From the NCBI RefSeq assembly GCF_018991925.1, contig NW_024732384.1:45001-109000 (forward strand): a DNA stretch of 64,000 bases, in the 5' to 3' direction. The notes beneath the pieces are model-generated. The model did no database searches. It was not told the DNA's origin and saw only the letters and a list, made by a program, of their open reading frames with translations. The stretch comes from Homarus americanus. Taxonomy: Eukaryota > Arthropoda > Malacostraca > Decapoda > Nephropidae. This document shows positions 18,581 through 31,200 of the stretch, one piece after another. Positions within the stretch are counted from its first letter, which is position 1. Each line of letters begins with the position of its first letter. A program made the position numbers and the translations under genes.

Positions 18581-20398
18581 GTAAGTTAGATTGTTATTCT
18601 TTCGTTAGCTCTCTGTGACACTGTAAGTACTGGGCATGTATGGGCTCTGTTACACCCCCCTCCAAAAAAGTTACCTCTGACATTGTTTTGAGTTATAGGT
18701 TGTTTGAGTTAAGGCTGTGACCTCTAGCCATCATTTCACATCCACGTAACCTACCTCGTGTTATTTGCAGTGGCGGTCGAGTCTCTGTCTTCTGGCTGTC
18801 GCGGACGGATTTCGAGAAAAAATTGTTGGTGACTGTGGTGGTGTTATCCGCAGCTGTTTTGTCACTTATCATTGCCCTGGCTATTGTCGCCTCAAAAGGT
18901 AAGCTATTAAGTAACCTTGTCCGTGCTTGGCATTATCTGTGACGAATATCCGTGGCCCAGTCCGTGTTCGTGGATGTATACTTCGACGTGTACTTGTCCG
19001 TTTAGGTGAAACTCTTCGTGACCTTGTATTTTACTGCATATTCCGGGAAATTTGTGGATTTAGAGAAAAGATCTGGAACCAATACTTGTATTAGCCGTCC
19101 ACGGACAATGACGTTCTCTGATTATCAATGTTACTCCTCATAATGCATTCGTTTTCTTTCATTTCGGATTCTAGGACAAACTTAAATACAAAAACATAAT
19201 GTTCTGCCGCCCGGGCAGGGCCGGATTATCAAGGGGGCACAGTGCCCAGGGCCTACGAAGGTTTAAGGGACCTACAAAATTTGAGATATAATGTATGTAT
19301 TTTCACTGTGGTCTGGCCTATTAACCTTTATGTTCCAACAGGGTAACGGAAAATAATCGATAAATTTGACAAGAGAGAAATAGATTGCAGTCATAAGACG
19401 AAGTGATTATAAATGTTAAGTTAGTATCCTTTTGGTTAGTGCTTAGACATCATTTAAACCTGACCTGCCGAAAACTAACTATGGTTGAGTAGACGTCACA
19501 AGGGCCTAAATAATCACAAATGAATAAATGAACAACTTTATTCTTAGACATACTGCGAAATAAATGTAGAGTTTTTATCAATCCTCAAAATAATAAGCAA
19601 CTCAATTCAACCTACTATTATCAATGTATCAGTGATTATAATTTCATACAAAACACTTTTCTGCTGTTGGCTGCGGCAGTCTTCTTTAATGCCCTAAAAG
19701 TCCAACTTTTTAACATAATCTCTCTCTGTGTTGAGTAACGCCGGTGACGATAGGCGACTCTGGCCCATCGTAGATCTTGGACAGTTTTTTTATTCTTTTA
19801 AGCTTGGAAAATGACCTCTCACCCTCACAGCTGGTACTGAGTATTGACAAATATATTCTGCCACTGACTTAGTGTTGGGAAACATTTGTTCAATCAACAG
19901 AAACTCCTCAGTGAACACGGATTCAATGTCATACTTGTAGACATCCACCAACTCGCCTGCTTTGATTGAAATCGTTTCCCTTGATAGTGAGGAATCAAGG
20001 AGGAAACCAATTCGTTCCTCGAGCTTTTCATACGCTGAGGAAATTTATGGGCCTACGATAAAAAAGTGCCCAGGGCCTACAAAACCCTTAATCCAGCTCT
20101 ACGCCCAGGGATGGAAGTTGTAATAATCTATTCTTAAAAATCTTTTATATTTTGTATTATTTCATTCTATTTTATTTTTATGTGTAAACAACATATGTAA
20201 CATATCAGCACATACTACATAGAGACTGTTGCTCACGTAAATATATTCAACTCAACAGACTCAGGAAATGTCCAGTTACAGTCACTCGCCTCTCACTTGG
20301 ACAACAAGGTCGTGAACTTCCCTGATCGCCTCCACGGGCTCACCACAACCACCGATAGCTACGCCTACACACCCACATCGTCTACGCCTGACGACTAA
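18537..20398 (+). CDS. Predicted 103-aa single-pass membrane protein, neprilysin-like N-terminus (3 exons)
   Basis: Coding exons 18537-18580, 18771-18898 and 20259-20398 have consensus splice sites (GTAAGT; TTTGCAG/GTAAGC; CAACAG). Both split codons give Asp. The protein starts MSMGLGDSNTLING, continues GRVSVFWLSRTDFEKKLLV, then a hydrophobic helix of about 22 residues (TVVVLSAAVLSLIIALAIVA), SKD and a 45-residue Ser/Thr-rich tail ending STPDD-stop. A short basic RT-FEKKLL segment before a single anchor is typical of type II M13 metallopeptidases (neprilysin, ECE), but no HExxH or peptidase domain follows. It is either a small orphan membrane protein, a truncated relative, or one isoform of a larger gene. 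Function unknown. The gene diverges from the scarlet-like gene. Confidence 0.6.
18771..18898 (+). CDS. Membrane protein exon 2 (transmembrane helix)
   Basis: TTTGCAG acceptor and GTAAGC donor. 42 codons holding the basic pre-membrane segment and the helix. Strongest coding signal of the three exons. Confidence 0.7.
19208..20109 (-). mobile_element. Dead hAT transposon with 8-bp target duplication
   Basis: Ends CAGGGCCGGATTA (19216) and TAATCCAGCTCTA (to 20101) are imperfect inverted repeats. The flanking octamers CGCCCGGG and CGCCCAGG match at 7 of 8, the hAT duplication size. A minus frame near 19840-19720 reads STSCEGERSFSKLKRIKKLS, the hAT dimerisation motif. Most of the transposase is gone. 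It lies in intron 2 of the small membrane-protein gene. Confidence 0.85.
20259..20398 (+). CDS. Membrane protein exon 3 (stop)
   Basis: CAACAG acceptor. Encodes SGNVQLQSLASHLDNKVVNF, a short linker, then TTTTDSYAYTPTSSTPDD and TAA at 20396-20398. An ATTAAA about 230 bases downstream is a possible polyadenylation signal. Confidence 0.6.
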
Positions 20399-21780
20399 TG
20401 AAAAACAACCTCCCATCTTTTCCACCCACAGTTGAAATCAAACACCCACCTGCTTCCTTTAACCCTTCTTGCATGTGTACAGTTCCACCCAAGAGGTCAC
20501 ATCTCCCCGGAGTTTACTTTTTTTTACAGTTTTCTACAGATACGAGAATATAAACACGTAACTCCTTCCCTTGCCCTCCTGCCTTGACCTGCACTTGTAT
20601 CGCTGTGTAGTATATATATAAAACATTAAATAGCTTATCAATTGTTTCATGATGTGTTTTTAAAATCCCACAATTTACATTCTGACCTTCTGTAATATTT
20701 GATCATAAGAGAGATATTTCTTTAAGATATTTAATAGTTGTTGTGGTGTATGTTAAGTGACTTGATACATAAGATAAACCAAACTAACCTAATATAAAAA
20801 TACTACAACTATCTTACAGCTTGTGAAGGAACACAAAACAAATGACTGCTTGGGCTGTTGGCAGAATGTTGTGGGTGGTTCACTATCGACCAGCAATTAC
20901 TGTATATGTTATATTTCGTCGCTGGGGAGAAGATTACGTGGATATCATGCATTAATATTAAGGTGAAGCTCAAGTTTAGGTTAGGTCATGTGAGGTTAAG
21001 TAAGTTAGTTTTGTTCGCTTTATGAACGATAAATTGTATAACAGCAGTATCTGGTGTGCACGCCGGACAATGACGTCATCGGCTTCCACCAATCAGAGCG
21101 AGAACCGGACAAACAGGTAAGGAAGGGTTCATGACCCGGACTTAATTTTCTGTTAAGTGTGATAGACATATGAGTCACTGATGACATAAATTGTCCAGTG
21201 TATATATTGGGACATATTTTGTGGGGGTTTTTTTTACGGGGAATAGCCCACCCGGCCACAGGTCATCGACCCACAACGGAGTCTGGGGGAATAAAAGTAA
21301 AAAGAATTTAAACAATAAAAGAGAAAAAGACTGTATTAATCTACACCACGAAGATGCCGGAAAACCAGCTCTTTAAAGTGAGACAGATTGTATGAGTATG
21401 GAAACACAGAAGAAGGCAGAGCATTCCACAGTTTGGCTGTGTGAGGAAAGAAGGATGTACTATAACGGGTTATATAGAGTTAGGTCTAGTTTTTTTACAA
21501 TATTTATTTATCCATTTGTATAGTAGTACTGACATGTATACAATACAGTACTTATGTTGTGATATGATGAAAAAGTTAAACTGTAAACAGATCTCTTGAA
21601 CAATTGCTTTTTTAGCTATTTTATGGCAATACTCAACAATATGTCAGGGTTCAAATCCTGCTTGGCCCAAGCACCCGCGAGAGAGAGTTAGGCCTGCTAT
21701 ACATGCTCAATTTTGGCTCAGATTTGTTTGTGCAAAGTCTGTTTTTACTTTTACTTTTATCCTCTTCGCCACTGATCGGC
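20399..21780. other. Probable 3' UTR then unassigned AT-rich DNA
   Basis: The 5' part is presumably 3' UTR of the small membrane-protein gene. Later sequence has no gene I recognise. A tRNA-type B-box-like motif (GGTTCAAATCC, near 21649) stands without an A box. Confidence 0.4.
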
Positions 21781-21791
21781 TCGTTAGCCGC

Positions 21792-22075
21792 TTGGGCGAT
21801 CGGTCACGTCTCTGTTATGCACTGTTGGCAAGTACTGGGCATGCACCGGCTCCTGAACCTGCTCCAGTGTTGGCCAACTCTCCTCTTGAAAGAGCTCACA
21901 CTCGGTGCCGTCACCACTCTCTCTGGCAGATTGTTCCAAGAGATCACAATTCTCACTCCGAAAAATGTACCCCTTACCCGGACTTGCGCTGCTTCTTTAA
22001 CCTTCAGCTGTGATCCCTTGTGGGGCGAGCGCAAAAGGACTTGAATTGCACATTGTCCTTTCACCTTGTACAGGC
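21792..22075 (-). mobile_element. Non-LTR retroelement C-terminal fragment
   Basis: The minus frame contains VRGTFFGVRIVISWNNLPER and VVTAPSVSSFKRRVGQHW, the F--R---WN-LP-VV motif at the C-terminus of many LINE ORF2 proteins. Only about 280 bases remain. Confidence 0.7.
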
Positions 22076-22473
22076 AAAAAATCGATGCTAACAGTTCACT
22101 TTGTTCTCTGATTTTAGAAGAATATATTTACCGCAAAGGAGGAGTTGGTAGTTATTTGTGTTCTGGGTATAATACTTACGGATCACCTGAAGAATCATCG
22201 CCCCAGCTAATTTCACCTAACGATTAAACCACCGTAACCTAACTTAACCTAACCTATACTGCACTGCTCATACTAAACTTGTAACACACACACTGTACTT
22301 TACATGTTTATAACACACACACTGGCTCAATATATAACACTGTACCAACTGCGTTATATGTCGGTACAGTGTGTTACAAGTACGAACTGAATAAACAGCT
22401 TTAACGAGTAAAGTTAAGTGGCTTGTGTATATGTTCACTTGTTCAGAACTGTTCAACGTGAGTTTGTCCTCCA

Positions 22474-22580
22474 GTGTTTGTACGGGTGCCAGGCTGTCAT
22501 GTTTGGTCGGGTCTCAGGGCAGGTATTGAACCCAAGACATTGTTTGAGAGATACTCTACTGCCCCCCTTCCCAACATTGA
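22474..22580 (-). mobile_element. tRNA-derived SINE remnant (low confidence)
   Basis: On the minus strand, GCAGTAGAGTATCTCTCAAAC followed by GGGTTCAATACCTGCCC resembles a decayed tRNA with a recognisable B box but poor A box. It lies about 50 bases from a real tRNA gene. Confidence 0.35.
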
Positions 22581-22623
22581 TTTTATTTTCTTAATTTACC
22601 GCTATAATGGAGAAAACGTTAGT

Positions 22624-22696
22624 TGGAGATGCGGGGTATCGATCCCCGTACCTCTCACATGCTAAGCGAGCGCTCTACCATTTGAGCTACACCCCC
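22624..22696 (-). tRNA. tRNA-Ala (anticodon AGC)
   Basis: A 73-nt, intronless cloverleaf. Acceptor GGGGGTG pairs with CATCTCC (two G-T pairs), discriminator A. D arm GCTC/GAGC, anticodon loop TTAGCAT with AGC, and T arm CGGGG/CCCCG with loop ATCGATA. A and B box promoters are intact (TAGCTCAAATGG, GGGGATCGATACC). It nearly matches arthropod tRNA-Ala(AGC), so it is probably functional. A single copy lies here, on the strand opposite eIF4B. Confidence 0.95.
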
Positions 22697-22889
22697 ATGA
22701 TAAATTCTCTCACACTATCAGATTTTAAAGAAAAAGTAAAGCAACAGAAACTGAGAAAATTGTGTAAGAACTTGTAACAGGCAAAGTAACAAGGTAAACA
22801 GTCATTACGGACAGTGTATCCTGTACATTATTTGTAATGCCTAACAAGGCGCACAATACAGGATAAGGAAAATGTGATATATACTGTAA

Positions 22890-24300
22890 GCCTAATCTGT
22901 GAAAGTTTTGTGTTCGACTGGGCTTATGCTGATATTGCAGGAGTCGTAGACCCTCAGCAATTTGGCAACATGAAAACTTCCTCCACCACTCACTGTCTTG
23001 TCAGCTTTCTCGATTACATATACCGCCATCTAGAGAAACGAAAAACGTCTGTAGCTGTCGCCTTCATTGATTTCACTAAAGCGTTCGACCTAGTCGACCA
23101 CAATATAATCATCAACAAAGCTATTGACCTCGGCTTCGGAAGTCTTATACCATAACAGACTTCCTCAGTGACCGACGCCAAGCTGTACGCTTCCGAGGGC
23201 TGTCTCCACCTTTCAGTCACTCACCTGTGGCGTCCCCAAGGCACCAAGATGGGACCACTCTGCTTCCTTATGCTCATCAATGATGCCCTAAGAAGCCCCT
23301 GCTCGCTGGAAATATGTCGACGACTCCACCATTGGGATCAGCGTCAACAATTCTGCTCCCAACATACCGCCCTTCAGGATTTATTGAACAGTCTCCAAAA
23401 CTGGGCCACCAACAACCATATGCCATCAACCATACCAAGACCATGGTTATGCACATCAACCTCTCCTCCGACATTGTCCCACCTCCTTCCATTACTCTAG
23501 GTCCGAACACACTCCAGGTTGTAGATTCCACGAAGCTCCTCGGCGTCACCATAGACAACAAACTAAATTGGAAACCACACGTCAGTGAAGTTGTCAAATC
23601 CTCCAGTTTCCGTCTCCACCTCCTCCGCTGACTCAACTCCCTCGGAGTTCCTGCACACGAGCTCCTCAGTGTTTACACAACATTCATACTTCCCAAGCTC
23701 ACCTATGCCTCCCCCACCTGGTCTTCCTCCCTAAATGCCACACAACAAACACCTAGAAAAGGGTGCAAAAGAGGGCATGCAAGATTATTCTCTCCCCTTC
23801 CTACTCCACATATCAAGAAGCGCTCAACACACTGACCCTTTCGACTCTCACTGACCATCACCACGACCTCATCTGCAAATTTGGTAAGAAGCTTCTACAC
23901 CATCCTCGACACCGGCTCCTACTACCACCCGAGATCCCTCGCCCGAGAATTGCTGTTCGACACCACAACCGCATCCAGCCCTTACGAGCACGAACTGATC
24001 GCTATAAGAACAGCCCAGTCCCAACCATTGTAAAAATTATCAATAACTTGTAATAAACCAGTGTATTCACTCCCAGTAAACACTACTCCTTGCACTGTCA
24101 CTATGTTGAAATGAACTGTAGTTTGAGCTTTTCCCCATCTAGTTATTATATGTCTTATTTGTATCACTTATGTTACTTGTATATTATTTGTAATTCGTAA
24201 CCCATTCCCCTAATATGTAACTGTATATTTTCAGCCTTCTGGCTGCCAAGTTCTTTCAATAAACCGTTAATTATTATTATTATTATTATTATTATTATGA
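22890..24300 (+). mobile_element. Degenerate non-LTR retrotransposon, RT to 3' (ATT)n tail
   Basis: Plus frames in succession give QQFGNMKTSSTTHCLVSFLD, AFIDFTKAFDLVDHN (palm A), PQGTKMGPLCFLMLINDAL (palm B), KYVDDST (YVDD at 23313-23324), LLGVTIDNKLNWKPHV and, in the last frame (23763-24053), a basic C-terminus ending IVKIINNL. At least four frame shifts. The 3' end runs through AATAAACCGTTA into an ATT tail (24270-24300). A third LINE lineage in the window, inactive. Confidence 0.88.
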
Positions 24301-24309
24301 TTATTATTA

Positions 24310-25140
24310 TTTATATTACGTATAAATAATGTGTTCTAGGAGGGGTGACTGTAACATGACTAACCCATTGCAATTTTGAAGAGTTAAATTTGTAAAATAA
24401 AAAATTAAGTCCTTTCTATATCAAGTTATCAATTTTCCACAGTTATAGTTAAAAGGTTACTGAGAAAAGCCATACATCGGTACAACATTCTTCACATTCT
24501 TTTAACTAAATATTGTGATAGAGAGTAGTTAGTATTACCTGGTTGGATATATGCACCACAGGTAATTCCACAGTAGAGATGTCTTAGAGTTAGTGTTTTA
24601 AACCGGATAACCTGAAAGACCATGTAATAACTTTCCATAAAAAGAATTAAACAAAATATGTATCATTAATTCAACTGATTTTAGTCTATAATGTAAGTTC
24701 GATCATAGTTTTAGGCTTAAGCTTACAGAACAAATAAAACTCAGGGCAATAGGGTGTTACATTATATTACAGGAGACTATATTAGAAAGAATTTAAAACT
24801 ACTGAACCAAGAGGGGGATGGTATACTCAGCTGATTTATACAGTACGTATTTAGGTTATAGTAAAATAATAATACTTCCCATGTGTTTATAGCATTATAT
24901 AGTTTAAATAATAATACTTCCCATATGGTTATAGCATTATATAAGTTTTTATTATTACAGAAATTACCAGAAATCTCAAAAATTCCAGGTATAACCAGAT
25001 GACATTCACCATCTTACAAGTATAAATCCCTATATAATATCCACGTAGTAATTCCAAATATATAAAAATGATATTTATATGATATTTTAAACTAAATATT
25101 ATAAGAGAAGTAGAGTGTAGGATATAATTTAAGGTAGTAA
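24310..25140. other. AT-rich sequence upstream of eIF4B
   Basis: No repeat or gene recognised. It presumably contains the eIF4B promoter and 5' UTR, but no TATA or initiator element can be singled out. Confidence 0.4.
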
Positions 25141-25204
25141 TAGAGGTATACGCAATGCTACTCACTGCTGTTAGTTGTGTCATTAGTCTTGTGGGTCGAC
25201 CGTC

Positions 25205-25214
25205 ATGTCGTCTG
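25205..25214 (+). CDS. eIF4B: eIF4B exon 1 (MSS start)
   Basis: ATGTCGTCTG then GTGAGT. The trailing G joins GT of exon 2 to give MSSGKKNKK, matching the usual eIF4B N-terminus. Chosen because it is the only phase-compatible ATG with a good donor that I found upstream. With only 10 coding bases it needs transcript proof. Confidence 0.6.
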
Positions 25215-28200
25215 GTGAGTGCCACACATGTGCTGCCTTTAAAAATTGATATATAGTAACATAACTACTCTAAAAAGTCAAGTTATTATCATTAAAGGAG
25301 GATTTTTAGTAGAGGGTGTTGGAGATTTAGGTTGTAAGTGGAGTATTAGAGGTTAGTGTATTAGGCCGTCCCCTCCCCTAGTGATCTTAAGTCATCTTCA
25401 ACCACTAGCATCTTTATATATATATCTATATCTTCTACTAACTTCTAATATGTTATTAAGGTCTCATTTACCCCACCAGATAGGAGTAGATGTTGGGAAT
25501 TAGTTAGTGTGAGGTATATAGTTTAAGTCGTATATAGATTCCTTTGGGCTGGTCTTCCTGAAAGGCGAAAATAATCTCCAGGAAAGGATACTAGTTAAAG
25601 GAATATTAATTAACCTCAATGTATGTGGTCTAGGGATATATAGATATTTAACTTGTGTCTAATTCCCAGTTTAATGTTAGATTTATTTTTTAATATTTTT
25701 ACATAGGAATAAAATTAAGGTAGAATAAAATGTGTTGTTAATTCTGATACAAACTATAATTCATGTATGTTGAATATTAGGTAAAATATATAACAAGGTT
25801 AAGGAAAGACTAGTTACCAATTACTTGAGATAATTAAAGAAATGTAAAGTGATGTTCTTCACCTGTCACCTGCCTAGACATCTTCAGTGATGGCTGTATG
25901 TGGAAACTACTGTAGGTTAACTCATTCCTATTTTCCACAGTTGTTTGGATGATAGTAATAAAATCAAGACGACAACATGAAAGAAGAGGGAGATAGCGGA
26001 ATAAAGACACAGCGAACATTGATCATATGGCAGTAATTTTTAGTCTGTCATATTTTTAGGCGAAGAAAAATAATATTTACCGTAATTATGGGACCGTCGT
26101 ATCTGCCGTGGCGACCATGTTTTGGTTCATATTGTCTGCATTATGGGAGCATCTGTGGTCTTTGATTTACAGTCAATAAATAAGCGAGGATCTCATCGGC
26201 TGTGTTCATTACGATTTATATTGGATTCAATGTTGTTTGGTTGACAGAAAGAAAATCAAAATTACAATGTCTAGATTAGGTTTGGTTAGGTTAGGTTAGG
26301 GTGTTTGGTAAGTGTGTGTGTATTGTTTCAATGTTCTTTACTCAGTATTATCCAAACAACAACATCTGAAAATTTGGTACAATTCCATAAGGCCCTTCTG
26401 GTGCTGGCTGTCTGCTCCACCGTCACCAAATTTAGTGATTAGAAATAGGTTTGTTTGGTTCAGTTCAATTAAAGTATATAATTGTATGTGTTTAGTTTGT
26501 GATCTCAGATTCCTTTGTTATATTGTAAGCTGGTGGAGAAATATCATAAAGCTGACTACAAACGGTGTTCTCTATAAGCGTTTCTTTACTAATGCTGCCT
26601 TGGGTGGGGGGGGGCTTTATATAATGTAGGATATTGTATTAGTTTCTCTGTCCAGTAGTTTGAAAATTAAAACATTTCTTAGGACTCATGGAAGTTCCCA
26701 CTCTAAAACTGGCCATAGCTCTTAGCTGATGACACCTTGCCATCAGGTAATCACGGCCAACCTGTCCAAACATAGCAATTGGCCATAAGATGAGGATTAT
26801 CATAATTTGTTTTAATTTGCTGTGTGCGATCCCCATGTAATCAACAGTTTAAAAAAGAGAAGATGAAATGAACCAAACTAACTGTTGTAGTATCATATTT
26901 TAGGTGCACTGCCTTGTTCTCACAGATGATCTTCTGGAAGAGGCTCACACCTGTGACTCCAGCTCAATAGCCTCTTCTCTACTCAGACGGTGGCTGCGTG
27001 TGGCGGATATTTGTGCCCTATAATTATATACTTGTTGATTTTTCCAGTATTTATCTAATTTTGCTTCAAACTTTTCCACCGTCTCCACATTCACTACCCA
27101 CTCAGGTAACCCATTCCAGTTGTTGACAACCCTACTCGTGAACGAATGTCTTCTGAGATTTACTCTCGCTCTCGTTTTGTAGATCTTTGAGTTCCCTCGG
27201 GTAGTGTCAGCCTCCCTCATCTGGAACATTCCTGCTGTACATGCCTGGTCATATATGCCACACACTATCTTGTATGTTTCCACTTGGTCCCCACGAGATC
27301 TTCTGTACGCCAGTGTCGGTAACTGTAATTTCCTTAGTCTTTCCTCATAAGATAAATCCTTGATCTGTGGTACTAATTTGGTAGCCCTCCTCTGTACATT
27401 CTCTACTGCTTCAATATCCTTAATGAGATATGGGCACCAAATTTGATTAGCATACTCAAGGTGCATCCAGATGAACAAAAGTTGATTTTCTCAGCTAGAT
27501 GGTCAGAAAACGTCAGCTTATCATTGATGACTACCCCTATATCCTTCTCTACAGTGGTCTTCTTGATCGTGGTGTGCATATGATATCCATGGTCAGCAAC
27601 TTTTGTTCTTCCTATCCTCATGTATTTACTTTTTTCTGGGTGAAAGTTCAGCATCCACTTCTCAGTCCAACCCCTGATCCCATTCAGGTCCTCCTGCAGC
27701 ATGTCACAATCATCATTGGTTTAGAATTATGATTTTTTTTTCTCATGTGTAATTTATTTGTGGTTTACACACTAACCCTACACAACAATCTACATGCTTC
27801 CAGTACTTCAGTGATGTAAAGAAAACACCATCTTTCAGTATGTCTGATCTTTGCTGGATTAAAAGAAACTGAGTGATATATAATACTCAGTGTTTCATTC
27901 CTGCTGAGATCACATAGTTCCTTTGAAGGCCAGTACTGTAGGCAATGGTTTAGTGGACATACAAGTAAGGTTCCAGTTACTGCATAGTATAAAATACAGG
28001 TACAATATGTTTCTAATAAAAAAGTGAGGTGGTGTCCCTAAAATTAGATATATCACCCTAATGAAACATGTCAGTGTTAGGTGTGGCTGGAGGAGATTGT
28101 GTGTTTGTGGATGGTTGTGAAATGTGGTCGTTTTTGTATCTCTGTGATAGATTGATCTCCAGTAACAAGGATGAGCGGGGGATGTGTGTGTCCCTGAAGC

Positions 28201-31200
28201 TAAGGTGGTCGTCTGTGGGGGTAATTCTTGATTCAGTGTACAGTATAGGTGTGTTAGAGGCAACCTGTTGTAAGGGATTTGTTTTGGATCTTTTGGGTGT
28301 TGGCAGATATTGATGGGGTTCAGTACTGTTCATGCCAGCATAGTTTACAGTACTGTATTGTGATGTGTATTCATTGTTTGTATATTCTTGTTAGCGGTTC
28401 TTGTTGTTATCCTAAGATGGTGATTGTCGGTGTTTTAAGCTCTGGTGAGGATGTGTGAAGGTCATACATGTGTCCTTTATGGTTTGATATAACTTGAAGA
28501 TGATGATGTGCTCACAGGGTTTTGAGGGGAGATAGCTGCCGGTACTAAACATGTGAATGGTGAATATCTTGTGACTTTAAGATGAATTCATGAAAATCTA
28601 TTTAATATTGAAACACATCCTTCACAAGGAATGAACTTTACAGACCAAAAATAAATGAATGGTTGTAGTCATGTAATGGGTAGGATTATTGTACTGTACT
28701 TTACTGAGGAAAAGGGGAGGAGAAAGTGAAAAGAAATGACAGATTTTAGAATTACAATACTGTACAGTGTAGTGTAGTTAAATGCATAAGTTTAGTTTGA
28801 TTACAACTTTACTGACTTAACTCCTTCGAACTGTGACTTAACCACCGAGTTAGATGAGGCATGATAATGCCTTGACCAAACAAGCCATAATTAACCTGGG
28901 TTACTTTGTTTGGATAGGGCGTGGTGGCCAAGTGGATATAGCACTCATCTCCTGATCCGACATTCGCTGGTTCGAGCCCTGCGTCCGGCAACTGAGTGGG
29001 ATACCACAGTCAACCCAGCTGCAGAATGGGTACTCGACTTTACAGTTGGGGAAGTGGAAAGCGGTTGTGTGCAGTGCCGGCCACATTGTCTCATTGTTTA
29101 CCAAAGGCTTAGTGTTGAGTGTGTTCTATCCACACTACAATGTATCCCGAAAGGGTAGTTAGGTCTGTGGGACCCACATATACAGCTCCTCCCCGACTTA
29201 CGACGGAGTTAGGGACCCAAATCCAGGTCGTAAGTCGAAAATGCTTGAATAATACATAGAAAATCTAAAATGGGTGTCTCTTTTTCTTCTCAGCACCACT
29301 AAACTCTCACTTTTAAGCTTGCCAGTCATATTAAAGTGAATTACGAATGAAAATTTTCTCTGTGTACTGACGTTGGGACTCAAAAATACGTAATTTGACA
29401 AAATTTTGGTACAACTGAGGCAGGTCGTAAGTCTAGTAGGTCATAAGTCGGGGAGGAGCTGTACTGTACTTACCTTGGGGAGGCCTCTCATATTGTTTGG
29501 GAAGTCTTGTAGATTGTTTGACTGTATTAATTGGGGTTTTAGACCGATGGTTGTAGTGAGAACTATGGAAATATAGTTGTGTAATCTTGCATACTGCTAG
29601 CCAACAAGGATCTTGACCTTTGTTCGTTAGCATACAGTAGCTGCTGTATTTCCATTGAGGATAATACCTCAATATTTTATGAATACTGTACTGTATTTTG
29701 TTCTATATGTTATTACTGTACTGAACATAGGAAATTTGAAAATAAAAAAATATTTCAACTGAAGTGTAAAGAATTATGTAGTGGTGATTTTCTATTTCTC
29801 CGCTCACCATGGGCCATGCTATTCCAGATTTTTTTCCTTTTAATTTTCTTCTTGGTGAATTAAGATGTAACTACTGAAACAAGTCTGACCTTTCTTATAG
29901 TATTCAAAATTTAACTCTTGATTGTAACTGTTCGAGTTCCTCTATCTAAGAACTATATTTTCAGGTAAGAAAAACAAAAAAACCAAGGGGAAACCCGTTC
30001 CCCTCGGAGAATTTCTAGGGGCATCAGCGTCTCCTTGTGGCTCTGCCGTAGTGCTTAATAAAAGTAGCTGGGCTGAGGAGAGTGAAGACTATGAAGGTAA
30101 GTTAATATATAAACCGACTCTTGCCTTGTTTATTGCATTCATATTCTATACATATCTTATTATTAATTTATATTTTGGCATTTGTGAATGGGTGGGTGGT
30201 TTGAGAGTACATTGTAAAGCATTTCAGTACTGTAGCCACATAAGTTATCTACAAGTGATCTTTTAAGGTAGTCAATTCTTACTTCAATGTCCGTTTTATC
30301 AGTAAGTTCAGTACCTAGATACAGTACTTTATACAAGAATGCAGCTTCAATATCAAGAGAGGAACATGTGCAGTACAGTATGTTGATCTTCAGTCCCAGT
30401 TTTCTGCCATGTTTTACAAATTGATTTAGCCAAGAGTGAAATGCAGTAGAAGACAGTTTAAAGTAATTTGATTGATGGTAGTGTTCCTTGTTTATCCCAT
30501 CTGTATTCCCTTCAGTCTGCTCCCCCAGCTGGATGAACAACTGGGTGTAAACTTTAGGTCTTTGCTCTTCCATTATATTTAACTGTTCTCGGAGGTTGAA
30601 ATATTTATTTGAAAACTCGAATCTTGTGATCACTGCCAATATAGAAATACTTATGAAAGTGGTGAATAAATCTTAACATACTTAGTGGTATTGTGGATAA
30701 ATGGAAGAGGTATTTACATTTTATTTGACCTATCGAAATGTGTTGATGACAAAATATTCGTTGTATGCTGTCTCTAATTGTACTCCCTGTATAACTATTA
30801 CAAAAAAATTATTTGTTATTAAGAGATTTTTCAAAAAGTGATTCTCAAATACTGTAGTTTATTATTCAAGCCGATTCTTCATTTTTCAGAGGATCGTTAT
30901 GCTCAACCAGAGCGGCTGGTACTGCCAACCGCTCCACGTAACGCCCGGGAATCAGATGTGGACCCGGAGCGTATCCCAAGGGACCCCCCTTATACAGCAT
31001 ACATTGCCAACCTCCCTTTCGAGGTTGATGATGAAGATATTATTAGGTTTTTCCAAGATCTGAAGGTTAGTTAGAAGAATTATTACACAGTATTATATTG
31101 TACGCCCCGGTATAATCCCGGTTATCCACAGCCCGACCAACCGGCATCAAAATTAGATTATACAGTGAAACCTCTAAAATTCAAACCTCTAAAATTGAGA

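Noticed and set aside
21640..21690. tRNA gene suggested by a GGTTCAAATCC box
   Set aside because: No A box, no cloverleaf and no acceptor pairing upstream.
27910..28333. Thr/Pro-rich minus frames of 91-117 codons as a gene
   Set aside because: Composition reflects an A/C-rich strand. No domain, splice sites or consistent start.
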